From: an uncultured Aquimarina sp.
Lineage (GTDB): Bacteria > Bacteroidota > Bacteroidia > Flavobacteriales > Flavobacteriaceae
NCBI RefSeq assembly: GCF_947500065.1
Contig: NZ_CANMQT010000002.1
Coordinates: 434,001-498,000, forward strand
Length of the DNA stretch: 64,000 bases
Direction of reading: 5' to 3'
The position numbers and the translations under genes are program-made. Below are positions 35,245-44,077 of this stretch, piece after piece. The notes beneath the pieces are model-generated. The model searched no databases. It was not told where the DNA came from and saw only the letters and a program-made list of their open reading frames with translations. Position 1 is the stretch's first letter, and each line of letters begins with the position of its first letter.

Positions 35245-36981
35245 ATGAATTATTTAAAAAGCTTTGCAGTTTTATTGTTACTACTGATCGTTAGTTGTAA
35301 ACAAGACGAATCGATAAATTCATCTAATGTATTGCAACAAATAATTGATGACTATCAAGATCACAAAGGATATGATGAAAAATCATATCCTTTGGGTCTT
35401 TTCACAAAAGAATACTTCGAAGCAGAGGCTAATTTTGCACGAAAAAAAACACAAGAGTTAGAAGGTATTGATGGAAGCCAACTCAAAGAGACTGACCAGA
35501 TATCTTTAAATTTATTAAAATTCGTTTTACAGCAGAATATAGATTATTACGAGTTCGAAAGCTACTTAAATCCACTGTTATCTGATTCTGGTTTTCATAC
35601 CAACCTCAATTTTATGGTTAGACCACTAACCAGTTACGAACAGATTAAAAAATATCTAAACAAACTCAATGCAATACCCTTATTTGTAGATCAACATTTT
35701 GTAAATCTAAGAGAAGGGTTGGAAAAAGGAGTATCTCAACCCAAAGTTATTTTTAAGGGTTATGAATCGACTTATAATGATCATATTGTAAAGAACATTG
35801 AGGATAGTTACTTTTATTCTCCTTTTAAGGATTTACCGGAGTCCTTAAACCAAACCCAAAAAGATTCTATAATTACAGTGGTAAAGGTGGCTATAGAGAA
35901 TAAAGTTATTCCTCAATTCAAAAGAATAAAAACATTTTTTGAAGAGGAATACTTACCAAAAACCAGAACACCTATTGGAGTATCCCAAACTCCAAATGGT
36001 AAAGCATATTATCAGAACAGAATAAACTTTTATACAACGAGTTCAAAATACTCGGCAGATGATATTCACAATATAGGGTTAAAGGAAGTTTTTCGTATAA
36101 AGGCTCAAATGAAAGAAATCATAAAGGAGCTTAATTTTCAGGGAAGCTTTGCAGATTTTCTAGAGTTCCTTCGTACCGATGAGCAATTCTACGCTAAAAC
36201 ACCTAAAGAATTATTAATGATTGCCAGAGATATGGCAAAACGAGCAGATGAGCAATTACCCAGGTTTTTTAAAACTTTACCCCGAAAACCTTATGGCGTA
36301 GCTCCAGTTCCTGATGCTATAGCTCCTAAATATACTGGCGGTCGATATGTTGGAACAGATGCAGATAGTGACAAACCAGGTTACTATTGGGTAAACACTT
36401 ATGACTTACCTAGTCGAACACTCTATACATTACCTTCACTAACAGTACATGAAGCAGTTCCCGGACATCATTTACAGGGTAGTTTAAATAATGAATTAGG
36501 AGATAGTATTCCGCAATTCAGAAAGAATCTATATCTATCAGCTTATGGAGAAGGATGGGGATTATATTCAGAATTTCTGGCGGAAGAAATGGGTATGTAC
36601 ACTACTCCTTATGAACATTTTGGCAAACTAACTTATGAAATGTGGAGAGCCTGTCGATTAGTAGTAGACACAGGAATACATGCTAAAAGCTGGACAAGAG
36701 AACAAGTTGTTGATTTCATGGCTTCCAACACAGCATTGTCATTACACGAAATAAATACTGAAACGGATAGGTATATTTCATGGCCGGGACAAGCTTTATC
36801 ATATAAAATCGGAGAATTAAAAATTAGAGAACTTCGTAAAAAAGCTAAAAAAGAACTAGGAAGTGAATTTGATATCCGAGAGTTTCATGAAGTCATTCTG
36901 GAACAAGGAACAGTTACACTTTCGATTTTAGAAAACAGAATTAACGCTTACATTGAAAAAATAAAAAATGGCTCAAAATAA
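35245..36981 (+). CDS. DUF885 lipoprotein, probable metallopeptidase
   Basis: A 578-residue predicted lipoprotein (lipobox at Cys18, LIVSC) of the DUF885 family. The zinc motif is HEAVPGHH (HExxx-x-HH type), followed by the conserved YGEGWGLYSEFLAEEMG and later WPGQALSYKIGELKI. DUF885 proteins are considered peptidases or carboxypeptidase-like enzymes of the cell envelope. Within the island it may release hydroxyproline-containing fragments, an inference. Its last 14 nt overlap the epimerase start, which implies translational coupling. Confidence 0.8.
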   Translation: MNYLKSFAVLLLLLIVSCKQDESINSSNVLQQIIDDYQDHKGYDEKSYPLGLFTKEYFEAEANFARKKTQELEGIDGSQLKETDQISLNLLKFVLQQNIDYYEFESYLNPLLSDSGFHTNLNFMVRPLTSYEQIKKYLNKLNAIPLFVDQHFVNLREGLEKGVSQPKVIFKGYESTYNDHIVKNIEDSYFYSPFKDLPESLNQTQKDSIITVVKVAIENKVIPQFKRIKTFFEEEYLPKTRTPIGVSQTPNGKAYYQNRINFYTTSSKYSADDIHNIGLKEVFRIKAQMKEIIKELNFQGSFADFLEFLRTDEQFYAKTPKELLMIARDMAKRADEQLPRFFKTLPRKPYGVAPVPDAIAPKYTGGRYVGTDADSDKPGYYWVNTYDLPSRTLYTLPSLTVHEAVPGHHLQGSLNNELGDSIPQFRKNLYLSAYGEGWGLYSEFLAEEMGMYTTPYEHFGKLTYEMWRACRLVVDTGIHAKSWTREQVVDFMASNTALSLHEINTETDRYISWPGQALSYKIGELKIRELRKKAKKELGSEFDIREFHEVILEQGTVTLSILENRINAYIEKIKNGSK

Positions 36982-37978
36982 ATTTATATGCATTGATGCA
37001 CATACTTGCGGGAACCCAGTAAGAGTTGTCACTACAGGGCGCCCTAATTTAAAAGGTAGTTCAATGAGTGAAAAACGTCAACATTTTCTCAAAGAATACG
37101 ATTGGATAAGAAAAGGGTTAATGTTCGAACCTCGTGGACATGACATGATGAGTGGTAGTTTCTTATTTGAACCTCACAATCCGGAAAATGATTTTGCCAT
37201 TTTATTTATTGAGACATCAGGTTGTTTACCAATGTGTGGACACGGTACTATTGGAACTATCACTATTGCAATTGAAGAAGGCTTGATACAACCTAAAACT
37301 CCAGGAAAAATAAGAATGGAAGCCCCAGCTGGATTGGTAGAGATTGAATATCAACAAACTGGCAAAAAAGTAGATTGGGTAAAACTAAAAAATGTAAAAT
37401 CTTATCTCGCCGCAGAAGGTTTGACAATCGATTGCCCTGAATTGGGTGAGATAACTTTTGACGTAGCTTATGGAGGAAATTATTATGCTATTGTAGATCC
37501 CCAGAAAAATTTTAGCGGAGTACAAGATTTTACTGCCGGAAAGCTTATACAATACTCTCAAGTAGTACGAGAACGCATCAACAAAAAATATCCTAACTAT
37601 TTTATTCACCCAGAGAACAACACCATACGAGATGTCAGTCATATGCTTTGGACCGGAGAACCTCTGGATCCTACCTCTTCTGGAAGAAATGCTGTCTTTT
37701 ATGGAGAAAAAGCAATCGATAGATCTCCCTGTGGAACTGGTACTTCTGCGCGAATTGCACAATTGTATGCCAAAGGAAAATTAAAAAAAGGCGAAGAATT
37801 TATACATGAAAGTTTTATAGGTAGCAAATTTATAGGAAGAATTGAAGAAGAAACCGAATTAGACGGTAAAAAGGCTATTATACCGAGCATTCAGGGTTGG
37901 GCAAAAGTATTTGGATATAATACTATTCTCATTGATACTGAAGATGATCCATATGCTCACGGGTTTCAGGTAATTTGA
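36968..37978 (+). CDS. 4-hydroxyproline 2-epimerase
   Basis: A 336-residue proline-racemase-superfamily enzyme. Both catalytic residues are Cys: Cys90 in MCGHGTIG and Cys255 in SPCGTGTS. In the superfamily, two Cys mark proline racemase or 4-hydroxyproline epimerase, while trans-3-hydroxyproline dehydratases carry Thr at the second site. The neighbours (D-amino-acid oxidoreductase, pyrroline deaminase, semialdehyde dehydrogenase) identify the epimerase. The reaction is trans-4-hydroxy-L-proline to cis-4-hydroxy-D-proline, in the cytoplasm. It overlaps the DUF885 gene by 14 nt. Confidence 0.9.
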   Translation: MAQNKFICIDAHTCGNPVRVVTTGRPNLKGSSMSEKRQHFLKEYDWIRKGLMFEPRGHDMMSGSFLFEPHNPENDFAILFIETSGCLPMCGHGTIGTITIAIEEGLIQPKTPGKIRMEAPAGLVEIEYQQTGKKVDWVKLKNVKSYLAAEGLTIDCPELGEITFDVAYGGNYYAIVDPQKNFSGVQDFTAGKLIQYSQVVRERINKKYPNYFIHPENNTIRDVSHMLWTGEPLDPTSSGRNAVFYGEKAIDRSPCGTGTSARIAQLYAKGKLKKGEEFIHESFIGSKFIGRIEEETELDGKKAIIPSIQGWAKVFGYNTILIDTEDDPYAHGFQVI

Positions 37979-38101
37979 TCTATTAATTCTTCCTGACCAA
38001 AGACATTGCTATCAGGGAAAACATAAAAACTATTTTATTAAAAAACGTTGGAATTATTTTGTTCAACATCTGGAAGGGAATAAAGCTATTTGGGATTTTA
38101 A

Positions 38102-39358
38102 ATGGAATTAATGAGTAAAAATATTATTATAATTGGCGGCGGAATTATAGGACTGAGTTCCGCATATTACCTTCAAAAAGAAGGGCACCAAGTTACCGTT
38201 GTTGATAAATCTAATTTTTCTAGTGGAGCATCGTATGTAAATGCTGGATATATCACACCCAGTCATATTATATCCCTAGCAGCTCCTGGAATGATTAATA
38301 AAGGAATTAAATGGATGTTTGATGCGGCTAGTCCTTTTTATGTAAAACCAAGATTAGATATTGATTTCCTAAAGTGGGCTTGGGCTTTTAAGAAATCTTC
38401 TACAGCCGCGAAAGTAGAAAAAGCAATTCCCGTTATAAAAGATATCAATTTATACAGTAGAGATCTATATGAAGAGATCAAAGCATCTAATGATTTTGAT
38501 TTTCATTACGAAAGGAAAGGGTTATTGATGTGCTATAAAACTGATAAGGTGGGAGAAGAAGAATGGGAAGTTGGGCAACGAGGAATAAAAGAAGGTTTAG
38601 GTGTTAAGAATTTATCAGCCAAAGAAGTTGAAAAAATTGAACCGAATGCAAATTTAGACATTAAAGGAGCCGTTTATTTCGATTCTGATGCGCATATGAC
38701 TCCAAGTGATTTCATGTCCCAAATGGTAACCTATTTAAAATCTAAAGGAGTTACTTTTTATGCCAACGAAAAAGTAGAAGACATTGAGATTACATCAGGT
38801 ACTATATCAAAAATAATAACCGACAAACAAGAACTGAATGCTGATGAAGTGGTGTTGGCAGCAGGGAGTTGGAGCCCATTAATGACCAAAAAATTAGGTT
38901 TAAAAATTCCCATTCAAGCAGGAAAGGGATATCGAATAAATGTAGAAAGAACTACCAATATTACCATTCCGGCAATTTTATGTGAAGCCAAAGTGGCAGT
39001 AACTCCAATGGATGGTTTTACACGTTTTGCAGGAACCATGGAAGTTGCTGGAATCAATCATAACATAAATCCAGTAAGAGTCAATGCTATTGCGAACGCA
39101 GCCAAAAATTATTACACAGGCCTGGAAATAAGTGAATCAGAAAAATCCAACGCAGAATGTGGTTTGCGCCCTTGTACACCAGATGGCTTGCCGTATATCG
39201 GTAAATCTTCAAAGTGTAAAAATTTGACAATCGCAACAGGACACGCAATGATGGGATGGAGTTTAGGACCTGCTACTGGCAAATTGGTTGCAGAAGTTAT
39301 TTCTGATCAAAAAACTTCGCTAGATTTAACTCCTTTTCATCCTGATAGAACTTTTTAA
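38102..39358 (+). CDS. FAD-dependent D-hydroxyproline dehydrogenase
   Basis: A 418-residue FAD oxidoreductase of the DadA/DAO family. The dinucleotide-binding motif is IIGGGIIGLSSAYYL (about 10-24), with an acidic strand end at VVDKS, and the C-terminal FAD-contacting motif is ECGLRPCTPDGLPYIG. In this island it would oxidise cis-4-hydroxy-D-proline to 1-pyrroline-4-hydroxy-2-carboxylate. An internal ATG three codons in (MSKN) is an alternative start. The next gene begins one base after its stop. Confidence 0.87.
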   Translation: MELMSKNIIIIGGGIIGLSSAYYLQKEGHQVTVVDKSNFSSGASYVNAGYITPSHIISLAAPGMINKGIKWMFDAASPFYVKPRLDIDFLKWAWAFKKSSTAAKVEKAIPVIKDINLYSRDLYEEIKASNDFDFHYERKGLLMCYKTDKVGEEEWEVGQRGIKEGLGVKNLSAKEVEKIEPNANLDIKGAVYFDSDAHMTPSDFMSQMVTYLKSKGVTFYANEKVEDIEITSGTISKIITDKQELNADEVVLAAGSWSPLMTKKLGLKIPIQAGKGYRINVERTTNITIPAILCEAKVAVTPMDGFTRFAGTMEVAGINHNINPVRVNAIANAAKNYYTGLEISESEKSNAECGLRPCTPDGLPYIGKSSKCKNLTIATGHAMMGWSLGPATGKLVAEVISDQKTSLDLTPFHPDRTF

Positions 39359-39359
39359 T

Positions 39360-40655
39360 ATGCGTTACGAAATTATCCCAAATACACTGTTTATAGAAAA
39401 TAGAGTCAATTTTACATCGCTGATGAAAGAGAATACTATCGCTATTCTTTCTTCTAATTCGATAAAACATACTAATGCGGATGATGTATTGGGATTTGCT
39501 CAGAATAATGATCTATTTTATCTCTCTGGAATAGATCAGGAAGAAACTATATTGGTACTATATCCTAACGCTCATAAAGCAGGAAATAGAGAGATATTAT
39601 TCATTAAAGAGACTAATGAACATATTAAGATTTGGGATGGAGATAAGTTAACCCAACAACAGGCTAAAGAGATTTCAGGAGTGCAACGGATAGAATGGCT
39701 TCATGATTTTGAAAAAACACTACAGCTCATGGCTTTTGAAGCTGATGGTCTGTATCTTGGGCATAATGAGCATATAAAACGCGCCACTTTCAATCAACAA
39801 ACGGAGCAAGATAAAATGATTTCCTGGTGCAAAGAGAAATATCCTTTACACGAGTATCACAGGGCAGCAAAAATTACAAGAGCGTTACGACCTGTTAAAT
39901 CTACCCAAGAAATTGCTTTGATGCAAAAAGCAGCTGATATTAGTGTAGAAGGGTTTCATAGGGTATTAAAGACTATCAAACCAGGAATTAAAGAATACGA
40001 ATTAGAGGCAGAATTAACTTACTCATTGCTAAAAAACGGAGGAACCAGACATGCCTTTAAACCTATTATAGCTTCAGGTAAAAACGCTTGTGCATTGCAT
40101 TACAATACTAATGATGCTATCTGTAAGGATGGGGATATGATTTTAATGGACTTTGGGGTTTGTTATGCGAATTATAATAGCGACACCACTCGTTGTTTTC
40201 CTGTAAATGGAAAATTTTCTCCCAGACAAAGAGAGGTCTACACTTCGGTATTGCATTGCCTAAAGGAAGGGAGTAAATTATTAAAACCAGGAGTAATTTC
40301 TGCAGATTATGAAAAGAAAATGGCAAATCTGATTGAAGAACAATTGATCAAACTAGGATTATTAGATCCAAAAGAAGTTGCAAATCAAAATCCAGAAAAA
40401 CCATTGTATAAAAAATATTTTATGCACGGTACCGCCCACCATTTAGGTTTAGATGTTCATGATGTTGGATTATACTCCAGACCCTTCGAAGCTGGCATGA
40501 TATTAACTTGTGAACCTGGAATTTACATCCCTGAAGAAGGAATAGGGTGTCGATTGGAAAATGATTATTTACTTACCGATACAGGAAATATTAATCTCAC
40601 AGAAGCCATGCCCATTGAAATTGATGAAATTGAACAGTTAATTCAAAATTATTAA
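39360..40655 (+). CDS. pepP: Xaa-Pro aminopeptidase (aminopeptidase P)
   Basis: A 431-residue M24B metallopeptidase that removes the N-terminal residue before a proline. It has the AMP_N domain (about 1-130) and a creatinase-like catalytic domain with metal ligands in LMDFGVCYANYNSDTTR (two Asp), HGTAHHLGLDVHD (His), TCEPGIYI (Glu) and the final Glu in CRLEND. Placement directly after the hydroxyproline oxidoreductase suggests that it feeds proline- and hydroxyproline-rich (collagen-like) peptides into the pathway. The 3' end overlaps the convergent lipoprotein gene by 4 nt. Confidence 0.92.
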   Translation: MRYEIIPNTLFIENRVNFTSLMKENTIAILSSNSIKHTNADDVLGFAQNNDLFYLSGIDQEETILVLYPNAHKAGNREILFIKETNEHIKIWDGDKLTQQQAKEISGVQRIEWLHDFEKTLQLMAFEADGLYLGHNEHIKRATFNQQTEQDKMISWCKEKYPLHEYHRAAKITRALRPVKSTQEIALMQKAADISVEGFHRVLKTIKPGIKEYELEAELTYSLLKNGGTRHAFKPIIASGKNACALHYNTNDAICKDGDMILMDFGVCYANYNSDTTRCFPVNGKFSPRQREVYTSVLHCLKEGSKLLKPGVISADYEKKMANLIEEQLIKLGLLDPKEVANQNPEKPLYKKYFMHGTAHHLGLDVHDVGLYSRPFEAGMILTCEPGIYIPEEGIGCRLENDYLLTDTGNINLTEAMPIEIDEIEQLIQNY

Positions 40656-41083
40656 CTAGAAGTATCCGCTACAATTTTCCATTCTCCGTTGATCTTTTTA
40701 AATATAATCATAAAAACACCGTCAGCATCATCAACTTTTCTGGTTAAATGATATTCTCCCATTACCCAATAGGAATTCTCTTCAATTTTGGAGATATCAT
40801 TTATTTTAAAATTAAGTGTTCCCGAATGGTCTTTAGTTGGATATCCTTTTTTATAATTATCCAGTGTTTGTTGCCACCCTAATGTAAGTCCCTTACTACC
40901 ATAAAACTTTAATGAATCACTTTTCCAATAGCCTTTCATAAAACCTTCCAGGTCATTATTAGACCAGGCTTTTTCTTGCAATTTCATCACCGAAAGTATG
41001 GTTTCTTTATCTTCTTTTTCTGTGGTTTGTTTTGTGCAACTCATTACTGCGAGTATACATACCAGGTATATTAGTTTATTCAT
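40652..41083 (-). CDS. SnoaL/DUF4440-like lipoprotein
   Basis: A 143-residue predicted lipoprotein (lipobox Cys16, AVMSC). The mature part is a cone-like fold of the SnoaL/DUF4440 type: EKAWSNNDLEGFMKGYWKSD, then WVMGEYHLT, then MIIFKKINGEWKIVAD at the C-terminus. Such domains bind small molecules or catalyse simple reactions; no specific role can be given. It lies 32 nt downstream of the ornithine-cyclodeaminase-family gene on the minus strand and probably shares its transcript. Confidence 0.8.
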   Translation of the reverse strand: MNKLIYLVCILAVMSCTKQTTEKEDKETILSVMKLQEKAWSNNDLEGFMKGYWKSDSLKFYGSKGLTLGWQQTLDNYKKGYPTKDHSGTLNFKINDISKIEENSYWVMGEYHLTRKVDDADGVFMIIFKKINGEWKIVADTSS

Positions 41084-41115
41084 CTATTTCGATTTTAGTA
41101 ATACTATGATAAGTA

Positions 41116-42075
41116 TTACTCATTTATAAATTTATTATAAAAATATGTTGCTGCTACTAAATCTTCTAGGGCATGACCTACAGATTTAAAAACGGTTATT
41201 TCATTATTATCTATTCTTCCCGATTTTTTATTAGAACATAGTTCAAATAAATCTGCTTTGATATCTTCTTCTTTTAGAATTCCTTCTTGAAGTGGAATGA
41301 CAATATCTCCGCTTTCCTTGAGTCCTCCTTGAAATGTATCTACGTATACCGATGCTTTTGTTACAACATCGTTATCAGCTTCTCGGGTATCTTTTCTATA
41401 TGCTCCAACCAAATCTATGTGTTGACCTTGTTTCAGAAATTTCCCTAGAACTAAAGGTGTTTTTGACAAAGTTGCACAAGAAATAATATCTACTTCCCTA
41501 ATTTTATCATTTATTTTCTTTATTGGTATAACCCTAAAGTTCTCTTCTCGTAATTCGTTTGCAATTGCTTCTGCTTTATTATAATTCCTGCCCCATATGA
41601 ACACAGTTTTTATCGGACGAACACTTGCATGAGCTTTAATCAAATTAATCGAAAGTGCTCCTGTACCTATCATTAATAATTCAGATGCATTTTTCTTTGA
41701 CAAGAAGGAAGAAGCCAATGCCGACGCAGCAGCAGTTCGCTTCGCTGTTAAGCTTTTTGCTTCTAAAACAGCTCTAATAGTTCCTTTGGTTGCGTCTAAA
41801 TAAATATAAGTTCCTTGAATTGATGGTAAATCAAATTTTGCGTTTTCAGGACTAACCGTAACAATTTTAACACCTGCTTCCTTTCCTGGATTCCATGCTG
41901 GCATTAAAAGCAGTGTTGAATCCGAGTTTGTTTCAGGATTCGGAAAATCATGATGGTGTCGCATTGGAACAATGCTTATATTAGACGCAAAACTTTGTTT
42001 TAATTCAGAAATCAGTTCTGAAAAATTAGTATTAGCTTCAATAAAGGTGTTATCTATTTGGATAATATCATTCAT
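41116..42075 (-). CDS. Ornithine cyclodeaminase/mu-crystallin family reductase
   Basis: A 319-residue protein of the OCD/mu-crystallin family: MRHHHDFPNPETNSDSTLLLMPAW, shortened here to its key features, has the substrate-binding Arg and Lys region, and the NAD(P)-binding Rossmann segment is LMIGTGALSINLIKAH. In hydroxyproline loci such proteins are usually 1-pyrroline-2-carboxylate reductases that convert the cyclic imine to L-proline. This is the most likely role here, but ornithine cyclodeaminase activity is not excluded. Transcribed opposite to the rest of the island. Confidence 0.8.
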   Translation of the reverse strand: MNDIIQIDNTFIEANTNFSELISELKQSFASNISIVPMRHHHDFPNPETNSDSTLLLMPAWNPGKEAGVKIVTVSPENAKFDLPSIQGTYIYLDATKGTIRAVLEAKSLTAKRTAAASALASSFLSKKNASELLMIGTGALSINLIKAHASVRPIKTVFIWGRNYNKAEAIANELREENFRVIPIKKINDKIREVDIISCATLSKTPLVLGKFLKQGQHIDLVGAYRKDTREADNDVVTKASVYVDTFQGGLKESGDIVIPLQEGILKEEDIKADLFELCSNKKSGRIDNNEITVFKSVGHALEDLVAATYFYNKFINE

Positions 42076-42214
42076 CTTCTAAAAATAATTAAATCTTAAT
42101 GTATAGCTACATATTAACTTGTATTTCGCGAATATCATATTACCCTTAAATAGAATAGTATAGTTTTTACAATAAATCGTGAGCTATGTTTATAGTTTCA
42201 AAAAAGTCATTTCG

Positions 42215-42854
42215 ATGAATTTCTTTAGATATACTCTATTATTACTACTGACCAGCATGTCAATATTTTCTTGTAAAACACCGATAACCAAGGTAAAAAG
42301 TTCAACTTTTGAACAACAATTAAGTGTTTTATTTCCTAACGCATAGATACGTTCAATAGAAGTTAAAGACCATTACACTAAAGCCTTTCAAATAGTTTTA
42401 AAACAACCATTAGATCATAGTAATCCCAATGCAAGAACTTTTTTAAACCACTATGATTATTTATCACCTTCCTACTACCAATATATGACTGAATTAAGAT
42501 ACTGTGGTTTTAACATTACCCCTGTCTGTAAAAGATCTTATCAAAGTAGTACATCTCCCAACCAATATGAGATTTACTCCTAAGAATATAACTTTTAGTT
42601 TCAGTCCTGACTATATCAAAAAAGTAAAGACATATGTCTAAAATAAAAGGATCCTATTTTAGACATCTATAGAGCATATGATACCTGGAGAGCTTGTGCT
42701 TCGACACTGCAATCTCAAGTAGATGTTTTAAAAGGTAGTCATCACGGAACAAGAATTAAAAATTTCCAAGAAAAGATCAAGAAAAGATCAAGAAAAGATT
42801 CTGAAAAAACTTCAAAGCTGGTTAAGTGATGTCGTCAAATTTTATCCTTTATAA
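42215..42854 (+). pseudogene. Decayed secreted peptidase gene (PS-10/S37-like)
   Basis: From ATG 42215 the frame encodes a lipoprotein signal (LLLLLTSMSIFSC), then a TAG at 42344-42346. It continues in the same frame with VKDHYTKAFQIVLKQPLDHS, NPNARTF and ELRYC, typical of Bacteroidota PS-10/S37-type secreted peptidases, to a TAA at 42581-42583. The middle of the gene is missing. A C-terminal fragment follows in other frames (ACSTLQSQVDVLKGSHHGTR) to a TAA at 42852-42854. Near 42770-42800 a tandem repeat of AAGAAAAGATC (period 11) breaks the frame before KKLQSWLSDVVK. Nonsense, deletion and repeat expansion together show decay. Confidence 0.65.
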
Positions 42855-43949
42855 AATATCTGTTTGTCTCTTATAAAAAGCATCTTGCTGTTTCTGCATT
42901 AATTCTCTTGCAACTTTCTTCTTATATTGATACAATTCATCTTCTTCTGCAATATCACCATATACTCGATCATTAATAGTATGATCAGTTGCTAACAAGA
43001 TTTTACGTTGCTCAGCCTTCTGTGCTGTCCAGGTTTTCACCTCTCCTTCAACATCTTCTATTTTAAAATCATACTCCCCTTTTGGTGAAAGTAGCTTTGC
43101 AAAAATCGGAGAAGTTTCGATGGCTAAAAACAATAAAAAGATAAAAAATGAAGGTAACCAAGGTAATTCATTTAGCGCATTCACTCTGGCCATTAACCCA
43201 TCAAAATTATCGATAATAGGCTGAGAACTTTCAATTTGCTTATCATAATCTGCAGCCAATTCGGTTTTTTGCGCTTCTAAACCAGTAATTTTTTCTGCAT
43301 TTGTTTTCTTTAACTCTACAAGATCTGCGAGCATTGCATCATGCTTTTCTCTTTTTTCTTTGTATACAGGTCCTTTGCCTACAAGCTCTGTTCCTTTTCT
43401 ACCTTCTGCTTCTGCAATGTAGGTTTCATACAACTCATTTACCTCTGTTTCTTTTGTTGTTATTTCTTGTTTTAATGCAGCTATTTCGGCATCAATTCCT
43501 TCTACAATTGGAGTATATTGTGTAGCTATTTGTTCTTGATTTGCTAATGTTAAATCATTTTTTTGTTCCAGAAGAACCTGATCAATTTCTTTTTCAAAAA
43601 TCTTTAATTCTAATGGTTTTGAGATAACTACCGCAATAATAACTGCCAAAATAATTCTGGGAGCTGCTTGTAATAATTCATCTAGAAAATTATCTTTTTT
43701 CTTGATGGTAGACACTATAAATCGATCCAGATTAAAGATCAGTAACCCCCACACTAATCCAAAGAAAATTGCAGTAAAATAATTATCGAACACAGTGTAT
43801 AAAGCATAACTAGCTGCTAAAAATGCCATAAGTGCCGTAAAAAATACGGTTGCACCGATACCTGCATACTTGTTTTGTTCTCCATTAGAACTATCCGCCA
43901 AAATATCGGCGTCGGCTCCAGAGCACATAATAAAAAATCGTTTTAACAT
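42849..43949 (-). CDS. DUF4407 membrane protein
   Basis: A 366-residue DUF4407 protein. Near the N-terminus are several membrane helices including the family signature GIGATVFFTALMAFLA and LIFNLDRFIV, then a long extracytoplasmic coiled coil (about 120-255, Glu/Lys-rich), another membrane helix (PWLPSFFIFLLFLAIETSPI, about 265-284) and a cytoplasmic tail. The function of the family is not established. It lies alone on the minus strand; its stop overlaps the end of the pseudogene by a few bases. Confidence 0.87.
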   Translation of the reverse strand: MLKRFFIMCSGADADILADSSNGEQNKYAGIGATVFFTALMAFLAASYALYTVFDNYFTAIFFGLVWGLLIFNLDRFIVSTIKKKDNFLDELLQAAPRIILAVIIAVVISKPLELKIFEKEIDQVLLEQKNDLTLANQEQIATQYTPIVEGIDAEIAALKQEITTKETEVNELYETYIAEAEGRKGTELVGKGPVYKEKREKHDAMLADLVELKKTNAEKITGLEAQKTELAADYDKQIESSQPIIDNFDGLMARVNALNELPWLPSFFIFLLFLAIETSPIFAKLLSPKGEYDFKIEDVEGEVKTWTAQKAEQRKILLATDHTINDRVYGDIAEEDELYQYKKKVARELMQKQQDAFYKRQTDIL

Positions 43950-44013
43950 AATCTAAGGGTGTTTTTTGATTGACAATAGATCTATAACGCTGATTTCTAA
44001 CCAAATGTTGCCC

Positions 44014-44039
44014 AAAAAACCCCACCGAAGTGAGGTTTT
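44014..44039 (-). terminator. Terminator of the second M56 gene
   Basis: On the minus strand CCTCAC-TTCG-GTGGGG forms a 6-bp stem with one U-G pair and a stable UUCG tetraloop, followed by a T-run. It lies just beyond the stop of the M56 gene at 44078. Confidence 0.85.
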
Positions 44040-44077
44040 AGCTAATTCTTATAATTTGTGATAATTGAAATATACTA

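Noticed and set aside
36968-37978. Trans-3-hydroxyproline dehydratase
   Set aside because: The second catalytic position is Cys255 rather than Thr, which fits an epimerase or racemase.
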